64,000 nt of DNA from JAAYCI01 sp964370295 (GCA_964370295.1 CAYJIR010000001.1:71109-135108); one strand, 5' to 3'; counted from the stretch's first letter, positions 26,830 to 34,214 are shown. Notes: generated by a model from the letters alone, not told the origin. Numbers and translations are program-made.

Positions 26830-26840
26830 CTTGCAATGAA

Positions 26841-27329
26841 TTATTCTGGTTTACCCACAGCTTTGTGGGTTTCGTTTACCACACGCTCTACGGCATTTAA
26901 AATGTTCTGATAGCCGGTACAGCGGCATAGATGGCCGGAGATAAGCTTGCGCAACTCTTCGCGCGTATACTGTTTACCGGTTCCAACAATCTCTACGGCG
27001 GTCATAATAAGGCCGGGTGTGCAAAAACCACATTGCACAGCAGCTTCATCTACAAAGGCCTGTTGTACCGGTGAGAGCTCGCCGTTGGGGCCTGTGATGC
27101 CTTCCACGGTTAAAATGTTGTGACCATCTGCCCAAACCGAAAGGTAGATACAACTGTCTACACTTTTTCCGTCTAATAGCACGGTGCACGCGCCACATTC
27201 GCCCACTTCACAACCTTTTTTCACACTGGTTAATTGTAGGCGATTGCGCAAGGTATCGGCCAACAATTCGCGTTCGTCTATGGCAATTTCTGTGGCTTTT
27301 CCGTTGACGGTTAAATGGATGATTTTCAC
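26841..27329 (-). CDS. xdhC: Xanthine dehydrogenase-type iron-sulfur subunit, (2Fe-2S)x2
   Basis: Electron-transfer subunit of a three-subunit molybdenum hydroxylase. The 162-residue protein has the plant-ferredoxin cluster motif GCEVGECGACTVLLDG (about 39-54) and the second cluster motif QCGFCTPGLIM followed by GHLCRCTGYQNI. The start is GTG, overlapping the FAD-subunit stop by four bases. The symbol follows E. coli usage and is separate from the XdhC-family maturation gene at 21389. It is last in the operon. Confidence 0.95.
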   Translation of the reverse strand: MKIIHLTVNGKATEIAIDERELLADTLRNRLQLTSVKKGCEVGECGACTVLLDGKSVDSCIYLSVWADGHNILTVEGITGPNGELSPVQQAFVDEAAVQCGFCTPGLIMTAVEIVGTGKQYTREELRKLISGHLCRCTGYQNILNAVERVVNETHKAVGKPE

Positions 27330-28213
27330 AAAATCGCCTCCCCTCTTGCTTTTTCTATTGCGACTTTCAAGGCGCGTTGTGCCAATTCGTCAATTAGTTG
27401 CCTACGAAAGGCTTCGCTGGCGCGCCAGCTGCTGCGAGGTTTCACCTCTGTGAGGGCTATTTCGCCGAACAGACGGAAGGTTTCGTCCTCGATGGATTTG
27501 CCTCGAACAGCATCTTCGGCGGCATGGCAACGGATGGGCGTGGGTGCGGCCACGCCGTAGGCAAGGCGTACATCGGCCAACTTGGTTTTGCTTTCATCTA
27601 GCTTCACGTGCACGGCACAGCCTAAGGTAGCAATATCCATGGCACTGCGCTGGGCAAATTTGATGTAGTGCCCAAAATAACCATCATAGTTGGCTTTGGC
27701 GATGCGAATGGCCGTAAGCAGTTCGTCTTTTTCTAATTTCACACGTCCGGGGCCTGCAAAAAAATCTTCCAAAGCTTGGTGACGCACACCGCCGGGGCCG
27801 GTGATTTCAAGCTCTGCATTCAGCGTGAGTAAACTGGGCGGAGAATCGGCGCTGGTAGCGCCGTTGCAAAGGTTGCCGCCCACGGTGCCCACATTGCGTA
27901 GTTGTGGGCCACCGGCTTGGTCTACCGCTTCGCCCAAAGTAGGCACATATTTTTGCACAAGCGCGTTTTCTGTCACTTGAGAAAACGCAGCAGCCGGCCC
28001 GATAACAAGTGTGCCATCTTCTTGCAGGGAGATGTCTGCCAAGCCGGGAATATTGCGCACAGACACAAGCGCGCAGCCGGAAAGTTTTCCCTCCCGCAGG
28101 CGTATAAGCACATCGCTGCCACCACAAATGACAACGGGATTTTCGGCCGCCTGTAAGGCTTTAAGTGCGTCTGGCACATCGCTAGCTATATGAACACTTG
28201 CAAAATCCAACAT
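27326..28213 (-). CDS. xdhB: Xanthine dehydrogenase-type FAD-binding subunit
   Basis: Binds FAD and passes electrons from the iron-sulfur clusters to the final acceptor. The 295-residue protein has CGGSDVLIRLREGK, GGPQLRNVGTVGGNLCNGA (the FAD-binding signature of CO dehydrogenase/xanthine dehydrogenase medium chains) and SADSPPSLLTLNAE. ATG at 28213 follows GGGAGG at 8 bases; the GTG at 28222 overlaps that site. It begins one base after the large-subunit stop. Electron acceptor is not predictable here. Confidence 0.94.
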   Translation of the reverse strand: MLDFASVHIASDVPDALKALQAAENPVVICGGSDVLIRLREGKLSGCALVSVRNIPGLADISLQEDGTLVIGPAAAFSQVTENALVQKYVPTLGEAVDQAGGPQLRNVGTVGGNLCNGATSADSPPSLLTLNAELEITGPGGVRHQALEDFFAGPGRVKLEKDELLTAIRIAKANYDGYFGHYIKFAQRSAMDIATLGCAVHVKLDESKTKLADVRLAYGVAAPTPIRCHAAEDAVRGKSIEDETFRLFGEIALTEVKPRSSWRASEAFRRQLIDELAQRALKVAIEKARGEAIL

Positions 28214-28214
28214 G

Positions 28215-30524
28215 TTATGCACCTCCCTTTGTTTTGGCGGAAATCAGGCCTGCCTCTGTGAAATGCTCCACCAAACATTGCGGATTCATGGGTAGGCGGT
28301 TCACCTGTACGCCGGTGGCATGCAGCACGGCGTTGCGCAGTGCCGGTGCCACAGGGATGCAAGGTGGCTCGCCCAAACTTTTGTTGCCATAAGGGCCGGT
28401 TGGGTCGTTTGTTTCTACAAAGTCTACTTGCAATTCGGGCGTGTCCATAGAGGTGGGGAGTTTGTAATCTAAAAGGTTCCCGTTGAGGGGGCGTGCATCG
28501 TCTGCAAAAAGGAGCTGTTCAGACAAACCATAGCCAAGCCCCATGCTCATACCACCATGTACTTGTGCTTGGGCCAATTGTGGGTTTATCAAAATGCCGC
28601 AATCGTGCACATTAATGATGTTTAGCACATGTATTTTCCCCACGGGTATGTCCACTTCAATTTCGGCAAAACAAACGCCAAACGAATAGGTGTTGTCTTT
28701 ACAGTGGTGGGTGGATTCGGCGGCAAGATGCACAGAATCTTCTAAGCTATAAAAAGCTTCCAGTGCCAAATCGGCCATGCTTACCACACAAGCCCCGGTA
28801 TGATCCACGATGGTATTATTCACAATATTTAGCTCGCTTGCGGTTTTATCTTTAGCTTTGGCCGCGTAAGCCAGCACTTTTTCGCGGAATATTTCAGCCG
28901 TTTGTTTAAGGGCCATGCCCGAAACATAGGTTTGGCGCGAAGCATAGGCTCCGGTGTCGAAGGGGGTGGTGTCTGTGTCTTGGGTGGTTTGAATATGCAC
29001 TTTGTCCTCTGAAATGCCAATGGTTTCGGCTGCCATTTGGGTAAACACAGTGTCGGCCCCTTGGCCGATTTCTGTGGCCCCCATGTGCACACATACAGAA
29101 CCGTCTTGGTTTAAAATGATGCGTGCAGCTGCCGTTTCCAGACCTACGGGATGCGTGCCTGTTTTATAGCTGAATATCGCGGCACCAATACCACGGCGAA
29201 TCGGGCCTGTTTGCCCCGCATAGGCCCTGCGCTTCGCGTCCCAATCGAGGGCTTTACGGCCCTTTTCTATACATTCTAAAAGCCCGGTGGAGTGACAGGT
29301 GATACCGGTGGGTCCGTCTACATGGCCTTCTTTCATGCAGTTGAGTTTGCGCACTTCCAAGGGATCCATGCCCAGTTGCAGGGCGATGTCGTCCGTATGG
29401 CATTCTAGGGCGTATACCATTTGTGGTATGCCATAGCCACGCATGGCGCCGGAGGTGGAAATGTTAGTGAGCACGGCATGCGATTTAAAGTCGTGGCCCA
29501 TTTCCTCCGGATACATCATGCGGAAAGCGCTGGAGGCGTTGCCGGTGATAGAAAAACCATGTGAGGCATAGCCGCCTTTGTTGCTGTATAAATCGCCCGT
29601 ACGTGCCAACATACGCCCGTCTTTGCGCACAGCGGTTTGCAAGCTTATGTTCATGGCATGACGCGTGCGTGTGCAAGAGAAGGTTTCTTCGCGAGTCAGC
29701 TCAATTTTTACAACACGTCCACCCAGCTTGTAGGTAAGCCAAGCACATAAAGGTTCGTATAAGACCTCTTGTTTGTTGCCAAAACCACCACCGATGTAGG
29801 GTTTTATCACACGTATCATGCCAAAGGGCATATCCAGTGCTTGACCAATAACACGCCGCACAATGTGTGGAATCTGCGTAGAAGATACCACCACAATGCG
29901 CCCTGCTTCCATGTAGGCATAGGAGACAGGAACCTCGATATGGCTGTGTTGTACCACTTGCGTGTCGTATTCGGCTTGCACCAAGGTGACATCAGCACGT
30001 TGACTGAGTTCCTCTAAAGAAAATTCGCCCTGTGTGCTGTGAATTTCTTTTAAAATGTTATTGGGGAATGCTTCATGCAAAGGTTCCTGTGGGTTTAAGG
30101 CAGTGTCTTTTGCCCCTGTAAAAGCAGGCTTTTCCTCGTACTCTACTTGAACCAATCTTGCGGCTTTTTCGGCGGCAAGGGCATTTTCTGCCACTACCAC
30201 GGCAATGTCATCACCGTAAATGCGCACCCTATCTGTTAAAAGCCGACGGTCTGCGATGTCTTGATGCGAAGCCTCCACACTCCATGGATGCCCTGCCGTG
30301 GGGTAGCCGTGTTGTGGTGCATCAAAACAGGTGAAAATATTTACAACACCGGGTACTGCAAGCGCTTGCTCTACATCGAAAGACAACACGCGTCCATTGG
30401 CAATGCTACTGCGCACCACTTTGGCTATAAGCGCATTTTGTGGCGCCAAATCGTCGGTATACTTGGCGCGCCCGGTAACCTTGTCATAGGCATCCACTCT
30501 TGTAATTGATTGTCCGATTCCCAA
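28215..30524 (-). CDS. xdhA: Xanthine dehydrogenase-type molybdenum-binding subunit
   Basis: Catalytic subunit that hydroxylates a purine or related heterocycle at the molybdopterin site. The 769-residue protein starts GIGQSITRVDAYDKVTGRAK, typical of bacterial XdhA. It has GGGFGNKQEVLYEP, TREETFSCTRTRH, SGAMRGYGIPQ, ATEIGQGADTVF and a C-terminal SLGEPP holding the catalytic glutamate. TTG at 30524 is chosen because GGAGG lies eight bases upstream; the longer frame runs into the promoter region. Xanthine or hypoxanthine is inferred as substrate from the family and from divergent deoD. Confidence 0.93.
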   Translation of the reverse strand: MGIGQSITRVDAYDKVTGRAKYTDDLAPQNALIAKVVRSSIANGRVLSFDVEQALAVPGVVNIFTCFDAPQHGYPTAGHPWSVEASHQDIADRRLLTDRVRIYGDDIAVVVAENALAAEKAARLVQVEYEEKPAFTGAKDTALNPQEPLHEAFPNNILKEIHSTQGEFSLEELSQRADVTLVQAEYDTQVVQHSHIEVPVSYAYMEAGRIVVVSSTQIPHIVRRVIGQALDMPFGMIRVIKPYIGGGFGNKQEVLYEPLCAWLTYKLGGRVVKIELTREETFSCTRTRHAMNISLQTAVRKDGRMLARTGDLYSNKGGYASHGFSITGNASSAFRMMYPEEMGHDFKSHAVLTNISTSGAMRGYGIPQMVYALECHTDDIALQLGMDPLEVRKLNCMKEGHVDGPTGITCHSTGLLECIEKGRKALDWDAKRRAYAGQTGPIRRGIGAAIFSYKTGTHPVGLETAAARIILNQDGSVCVHMGATEIGQGADTVFTQMAAETIGISEDKVHIQTTQDTDTTPFDTGAYASRQTYVSGMALKQTAEIFREKVLAYAAKAKDKTASELNIVNNTIVDHTGACVVSMADLALEAFYSLEDSVHLAAESTHHCKDNTYSFGVCFAEIEVDIPVGKIHVLNIINVHDCGILINPQLAQAQVHGGMSMGLGYGLSEQLLFADDARPLNGNLLDYKLPTSMDTPELQVDFVETNDPTGPYGNKSLGEPPCIPVAPALRNAVLHATGVQVNRLPMNPQCLVEHFTEAGLISAKTKGGA

Positions 30525-30610
30525 AACGAAAGCCCTCCTTCCAAATGATGAAATTATAAAGTTGAACATACAAATTATAATGATCCTTACCAAGACGAGC
30601 ATATGCCTAA

Positions 30611-30639
30611 ATTATAACATGCATTGTATGCATGCACAA
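30611..30639 (-). promoter_or_regulatory. xdh promoter with palindromic spacer
   Basis: On the minus strand, TTGTGC (30639-30634) and TATAAT (30616-30611) are 17 bases apart. The spacer contains the palindrome ATGCATTGTATGCAT (30619-30633, six-base arms, three-base centre), placed exactly where a repressor would exclude polymerase. The transcription start would be about 85 bases before xdhA. Confidence 0.55.
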
Positions 30640-30646
30640 GCCAAAA

Positions 30647-30667
30647 TGTACAAAAATATTTTGTACA
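30647..30667. promoter_or_regulatory. Perfect 9-bp palindrome in the xdh/deoD control region
   Basis: TGTACAAAA-ATA-TTTTGTACA is a perfect inverted repeat. It is eight bases upstream of the xdh -35 and about 33 bases upstream of the candidate deoD -35, so one regulator could act on both genes. No known family site was recognised. Confidence 0.55.
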
Positions 30668-30699
30668 AAATAATATTATTTGGACAAAAAGGGTTTTGT

Positions 30700-30728
30700 T
30701 TGTGGTTTTATAATAAGTTTGATATGAT
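30700..30728 (+). promoter_or_regulatory. Candidate deoD promoter
   Basis: TTGTGG (30700-30705) and TATGAT (30723-30728) are separated by 17 bases, about 85 bases before the deoD start. A stronger-looking TATAAT at 30709-30714 has no well-spaced -35. Confidence 0.4.
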
Positions 30729-30814
30729 AAAGATACAAAAGAGCTTTGCTCGAGGGCAAAGGTTTAAAAAACGGCCCGGATGACAGGCTGTATCATAGAG
30801 AGGAGCGATTGGAA

Positions 30815-31546
30815 ATGGCTACACCTCATAATGCGGCAAACAAAGGAGATATTGCTAAAACGGTGTTGATGCCTGGCGACCCTTTGCGCGCGAAATACAT
30901 TGCGGAAAGGTATTTGGAAAGCCCGGTGCTTTTTAACGACGTGCGTGGAATGTTGGGCTATACAGGCCAATACAAGGGAAAAGAAATCTCGGTGATGGGG
31001 CATGGCATGGGCATGCCGTCGGTAGGGATTTATAGCTACGAACTTTTCACACATTATGATGTGGATGAAATTGTGCGTATAGGTTCTTGTGGCAGTTATG
31101 ATGCTTCTTTAAAAGTGTTTGATTTGTTGTTGGTTACAAAAGCCTATTCGGAATCTAGTTTTGCAAAAACGCAAAATGGTTATGAGGGCAATACCTTAGC
31201 GCCGCAAGAGCAGTTGACACAGCGCTTGCGCCAAAGCGCAAAAGAACTGGCGAGGCCGCTTGCCGAGGGCACGGTGCACTGTACAGATGTGTTTTATAAT
31301 GGAACGTCTGCCCCGGGGCAGGAACCATATTGGGAAAGGGTGCATAAAGAGCATGGGTGCCTGGCCGTAGAAATGGAAAGTTTTGCGCTGTTCCATAATG
31401 CACGTGTAACGGGCAAGGAGGCGGCCTGTGTTCTTACTGTGGCAGATTCTTTTGTGGATAAAACCGTAACCACAGCAAAAGAGCGTGAACAAACGTTTAC
31501 AAATATGATGGAAGTGGCCTTAGAGGCCGCTATAGCAAAGCCGTAA
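30815..31546 (+). CDS. deoD: Purine-nucleoside phosphorylase, DeoD type
   Basis: Phosphorolyses purine (deoxy)nucleosides to free base and (deoxy)ribose 1-phosphate. The 243-residue protein has MPGDPLRAKYIAE, GHGMGMPSVGIYSYEL, RIGSCGSY and the nucleoside-binding VEMESFALF. The catalytic Asp is in LTVADSFVDK, where enterobacterial enzymes have VSDHI. ATG at 30815 follows AGAGGAG; an upstream in-frame ATG at 30746 lacks a site. Divergence from xdhABC suggests a nucleoside-to-oxidised-purine route. Confidence 0.95.
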   Translation: MATPHNAANKGDIAKTVLMPGDPLRAKYIAERYLESPVLFNDVRGMLGYTGQYKGKEISVMGHGMGMPSVGIYSYELFTHYDVDEIVRIGSCGSYDASLKVFDLLLVTKAYSESSFAKTQNGYEGNTLAPQEQLTQRLRQSAKELARPLAEGTVHCTDVFYNGTSAPGQEPYWERVHKEHGCLAVEMESFALFHNARVTGKEAACVLTVADSFVDKTVTTAKEREQTFTNMMEVALEAAIAKP

Positions 31547-31556
31547 ACAGAAGACA

Positions 31557-31650
31557 TAATAAATATCCCCCGGCTTAGTGTACCGACCTCCCATTTGTTA
31601 GTTTTAGGTCTAACTTTTGGGGGGCGATACAAAGTCGAGGGGTATTTATA
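31557..31650 (+). terminator. deoD terminator-like hairpin with an inserted 53-bp palindrome
   Basis: AAATATCCCCCGGCTT (31561-31576) pairs with AAGTCGAGGGGTATTT (31632-31647) at 15 of 16 positions, including G-T pairs. Its loop is filled by the IS3-like inverted repeats at 31579-31631. It lies directly after deoD; the T-rich tail is short, so termination is moderately supported. Confidence 0.5.
31579..31631. mobile_element. Back-to-back IS3-like terminal inverted repeats (remnant or miniature element)
   Basis: The segment begins TGTACCGACCTCCC and ends GGGGGGCGATACA. The first 23 bases and the reverse complement of the last 23 agree at 17 positions. The right end, read outward-in, is TGTATCGCCCCCCAAAAGTT, like IS3-family ends (TGTACTG..CCCC..AAAAGTTAGAC pattern). 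Only about seven bases separate the two ends, so no transposase remains. No clear target duplication was seen. IS3 assignment comes from recalled family ends, not a search. Confidence 0.4.
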
Positions 31651-31654
31651 CAAT

Positions 31655-31704
31655 AAAAAACCACCATGATTTGGCTTATCACAAGCCAGACAATGATGGT
31701 TTTT
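31655..31704 (-). terminator. Terminator of tRNA-Lys
   Basis: Read on the minus strand, AAAACCATCAT pairs with ATGGTGGTTTT (one mismatch), with an inner GGCTT/AAGCC stem and a final T-run. It directly follows the tRNA 3' CCA. It could also stop deoD transcription from the other side. Confidence 0.75.
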
Positions 31705-31780
31705 TGGTGATCCGTCCGCGGCTCGAACGCGGGACCCTCTGCTTAAAAGGCAGATGCTCTGCCGACTGAGCTAACGGATC
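31705..31780 (-). tRNA. tRNA-Lys (anticodon TTT)
   Basis: The 76-base cloverleaf on the minus strand has acceptor GATCCGT/ACGGATC, discriminator A, encoded CCA, D-arm TAGCTCAGTCGGCAGAGCA, anticodon loop CTTTTAA (anticodon at 31747-31745) and T-arm with GTTCGAGC. It reads AAA/AAG lysine codons. It has its own consensus promoter and terminator. Confidence 0.97.
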
Positions 31781-31829
31781 GAGTATACAAGGGCGAGGCA
31801 AAGTGTCTCTATCGAAACTTGCAAAAGTT

Positions 31830-31859
31830 ATTATAACAAACATAAATTATCTTTGTCAA
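31830..31859 (-). promoter_or_regulatory. tRNA-Lys promoter
   Basis: On the minus strand a perfect TTGACA (31859-31854) and perfect TATAAT (31835-31830) are separated by 18 bases, about 50 bases before the tRNA. Confidence 0.8.
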
Positions 31860-31918
31860 GATAAAATTTCAAACGCGCAAAAAATACAGAATTTTGCAGA
31901 AGAAATTGCCTGCATATC

Positions 31919-31947
31919 TTGCAAAATATGGTGGGATGTTATATGAT
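31919..31947 (+). promoter_or_regulatory. Candidate promoter of the BadF-like gene
   Basis: TTGCAA (31919-31924) and TATGAT (31942-31947) with a 17-base spacer, about 70 bases before the start codon. It is divergent from the tRNA-Lys promoter. Confidence 0.45.
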
Positions 31948-32017
31948 AGAACACAATATGTAGTAGTTGTGGCAAATTAAAGAACAAAAGAGAAAAAGTG
32001 TGTGGGGGGCATGTATA

Positions 32018-32962
32018 ATGGATTATATTTTGGGCGTTGCAAGCTCTGAAAATAATACAAGCGTTAATGTTGCCACCCTGCAAGGCAAAGTGGTGTTTCA
32101 TTTCACGGTGGGTGCCATCAGCCTTTTTTTTGCGCAAGAAGAACAGGTGTGCCAAAATTTAGCAGAGATATTTGTGACAACGCAGCTTGCAGGCTATCCC
32201 ATCCAAAATTGCCGCCAGGTGTGTATGGGTGTTGCCGGGCTACAGCCCACGCGTGCAGTGCCACACTTAGAACCGGCTTTACGCAGTGTGATGCGCCGTT
32301 GTGGATACCGCGGAGATGCCTATCTTGCCTCTGACGAGCAGATTGCGCTGATGGGTGCGCTTGGACGCAGTGAGGGCATGATTTTGCTGGCGGAAGATAC
32401 CGCTGTTTGTTTTGGGAAAAACCGTTTTCAAATGCAGCACCGCGCCGGTGGCTTTGGCCAACTGGCAGACGATGATGGTGCAAGTTATGCCATTGGAAGA
32501 AATATTTTGCGTGCGGCGGTAAGAGGGGTAGATGGGCGCGCGGCGCCTACGCGGCTTACCGCCCAGCTATACTTAAAATTTGGTCTTGGTGGCAAAGAAG
32601 ATTTACTTAGTTTTTTGCGCAGAGACACCTTGCAAGCATCGCAAATATGTGAGCTGGCCTCGCTGCTACCGCAAGCGTGCCTTGCCAATGACCGTGTGGC
32701 GCTAGAAATTGTAGACGACAGTGCCGAACAACTTTTGGGGCTTGTAAGGCCTGTGGCAGAACGGCTGAAACTGGAGAAAAATGTGCTGGCTGTGGCCGGA
32801 AAATTGCTATTAGATGATGTGATGCTGGGCACGGCATTTAAGAAGAAAGTGGCAAAGGCTTATCCGGATATGCAGTGTGTGCCGCCAGAGCAAGACAGTG
32901 TGATGGGAGCAGTGCTTTTGGCAAAAGAGCGTTTGGCCCTGCGTGGGTATCGTGGCGTTTAG
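32018..32962 (+). CDS. BadF/BadG/BcrA/BcrD (N-acetylglucosamine-kinase-like) ATPase homologue, divergent
   Basis: The 314-residue protein follows the ASKHA sugar-kinase fold of the BadF/NAGK family: GVAGLQPT, YLASDEQIALMGALG, a GGFGQLADDDGASYAIGRN segment, and a C-terminal QDSVMGAVLLA. Key sites are altered. The usual N-terminal phosphate loop (D-G-G-G-T-K-T) reads GVASSENNTS, and the second loop (G-T-G-S) reads LAEDTAVCFG. It may bind a ligand without being a kinase, or use a different nucleotide geometry. ATG at 32018 follows a G-rich site. The methyltransferase-like gene starts 13 bases after its stop, so they are probably co-expressed. Confidence 0.75.
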   Translation: MDYILGVASSENNTSVNVATLQGKVVFHFTVGAISLFFAQEEQVCQNLAEIFVTTQLAGYPIQNCRQVCMGVAGLQPTRAVPHLEPALRSVMRRCGYRGDAYLASDEQIALMGALGRSEGMILLAEDTAVCFGKNRFQMQHRAGGFGQLADDDGASYAIGRNILRAAVRGVDGRAAPTRLTAQLYLKFGLGGKEDLLSFLRRDTLQASQICELASLLPQACLANDRVALEIVDDSAEQLLGLVRPVAERLKLEKNVLAVAGKLLLDDVMLGTAFKKKVAKAYPDMQCVPPEQDSVMGAVLLAKERLALRGYRGV

Positions 32963-32975
32963 CAAGGGGAGGAAC

Positions 32976-33335
32976 ATGGAGGCGGGGTTTGATGCAAAAA
33001 TTTATCGGCTGGCAGCCCTAGTTCCGCCGGGGTTTGTAACCACCTATGGCCAATTGGCTGCGTTGGCAGGACGGCCAAATTGTTCGCGTCGTGTAGGGCT
33101 ATCGCTAAGCCGTGCAAACGAAAGTGCACCGTGCCATCGTGTGGTTAACAGCCAAGGCAGAACAGTGCCCGGTTGGACCTGGCAAAAGGAGCAGTTGCTG
33201 CAAGAGGGTGTAACCTTTAAAGCAAATGGCTATGTAAACATGCGACGCCACCGTTTGAGTGCTGAGCTGTGGTTGAAAATTTTGCGGCGGGAAGAAACCG
33301 AGCCTATGTGGGATGCAAAACATAGGGGCGTATAG
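32976..33335 (+). CDS. Single-domain O6-alkylguanine alkyltransferase-like protein
   Basis: The 119-residue protein is the DNA-binding domain of the MGMT family (VPPGFVTTYGQLAALAG, then RRVG and APCHRVVNSQGR). It lacks the N-terminal domain of Ogt/Ada. Its size and the pattern QLLQEGV after the motif fit alkyltransferase-like (ATL) proteins, which normally have tryptophan in P-W-H-R-V. Here the cysteine acceptor is present (about residue 50), so suicidal alkyl transfer is possible. ATG follows GGGGAGG. A role in O-alkylguanine recognition or repair is inferred. Confidence 0.82.
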   Translation: MEAGFDAKIYRLAALVPPGFVTTYGQLAALAGRPNCSRRVGLSLSRANESAPCHRVVNSQGRTVPGWTWQKEQLLQEGVTFKANGYVNMRRHRLSAELWLKILRREETEPMWDAKHRGV

Positions 33336-33381
33336 CCGGCAAAAGATTTGGAAACTTTTGTGTAAGAACGGGGTTAAAAAC

Positions 33382-33411
33382 TTGACACAGCATGGTGTTG
33401 TATGCTATGTT
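33382..33411 (+). promoter_or_regulatory. infC operon promoter
   Basis: Perfect TTGACA (33382-33387), 18-base spacer, TATGTT (33406-33411) preceded by an extended -10 TGC. Confidence 0.75.
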
Positions 33412-33414
33412 AGA

Positions 33415-33591
33415 TAAGAAATCAAGTAGCAATGGCAAGGGCCAAGCTCACCTTGTGTGCCGAAGGGTGCCGGGTTTATATCGGGAATATGCCATTTTTT
33501 GGCTTTTTTAACCGGTGGAGTGTGGCTGTTTGAGGCCATGCTCTTATTTTATGCCCACGGGCAGAAATTTAATAATGGGGAGGGTTTACTC
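33415..33591 (+). promoter_or_regulatory. infC-rpmI-rplT 5' leader, candidate L20 autoregulatory leader
   Basis: About 175 transcribed bases precede the infC ribosome site. They contain stems such as CAAGG/CCTTG around 33434-33455 and a GCCA/TGGC hairpin followed by six T at 33491-33509, which could be an attenuator. In many Firmicutes L20 represses this operon through a leader RNA in this position. The Rfam fold was not verified. Confidence 0.45.
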
Positions 33592-34185
33592 ATCGCAAGC
33601 GGCAAAAAAAATGAGATGGAAATAAACGGCATGATACGCGACAAAGAGGTGCGTGTTATTGCTTCAGATGGTAGTCAACGTGGCATTATGGCCACAAAAG
33701 ATGCACTACGTCTGGCAGAAGAGGAAGACCTCGATTTGGTGAAAATTGCCCCACAGGCGAACCCGCCAGTGGTAAAAGTGTTAGACTATGGCAAGTACCG
33801 TTTCGAGCAACAAAAAAAGGAAAAAGAAGCTCGCAAACACCAAAAAGTGGTAGAGATTAAAGAGATTCGCCTGTCATTAAAAATTGATGTGGGCGACTTT
33901 AACACGAAACTACACCATGCCGAAAAGTTCCTAAAAAGTGGCGACAAGGTGAAGGTTTCTATCCGCTTTCGGGGACGCGAGATGGCCCATGCCAACCAAG
34001 GTCTTACCGTGCATCGCCGCTTTGCCGAGGAACTGTCTGACATTGCCAGTGTGGAGCGTCCGCCGAAATTGGAAGGACGCAGTATGATTATGTTTTTAGC
34101 GCCCGTGCTACAAAAAGAAGCGGCGCCTAAGAACAAAAAACCAAGTGCCGACAAAAGCGGCGAGGAACAAAAGGCCGAATCATAG
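33592..34185 (+). CDS. infC: Translation initiation factor IF-3
   Basis: Binds the 30S subunit, checks the start codon-initiator pairing and prevents subunit joining. The N-domain has RDKEVRVIASDGSQRGIM and the linker/C-domain has YGKYRFEQQKKEKEARK and VKVSIRFRGREMAH. No ATG or GTG is well placed; ATC at 33592 lies seven bases after a strong GGGGAGGG and gives a family-like 197-residue protein, so ATC is called as the start. The next ATG (33616) would have no ribosome site. A Lys/Glu-rich tail ends the protein. Confidence 0.9.
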   Translation: MASGKKNEMEINGMIRDKEVRVIASDGSQRGIMATKDALRLAEEEDLDLVKIAPQANPPVVKVLDYGKYRFEQQKKEKEARKHQKVVEIKEIRLSLKIDVGDFNTKLHHAEKFLKSGDKVKVSIRFRGREMAHANQGLTVHRRFAEELSDIASVERPPKLEGRSMIMFLAPVLQKEAAPKNKKPSADKSGEEQKAES

Positions 34186-34186
34186 C

Positions 34187-34214
34187 GGCCGCAGGGGGTG
34201 CTTTTCCCCTGGCC
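34187..34214 (+). repeat. Hairpin between infC and rpmI
   Basis: GGCC..AGGGG pairs with CCCCT.GGCC (nine pairs, two-base bulge) around GTGCTTTT. It overlaps no gene and no T-run follows. It may be a processing or regulatory site inside the operon. Confidence 0.45.

Noticed and set aside
28215..30524. Selenocysteine in the molybdenum hydroxylase
   Set aside because: No in-frame TGA occurs within the large subunit, so no coded selenocysteine is needed; a selenium-containing cofactor cannot be judged from sequence.
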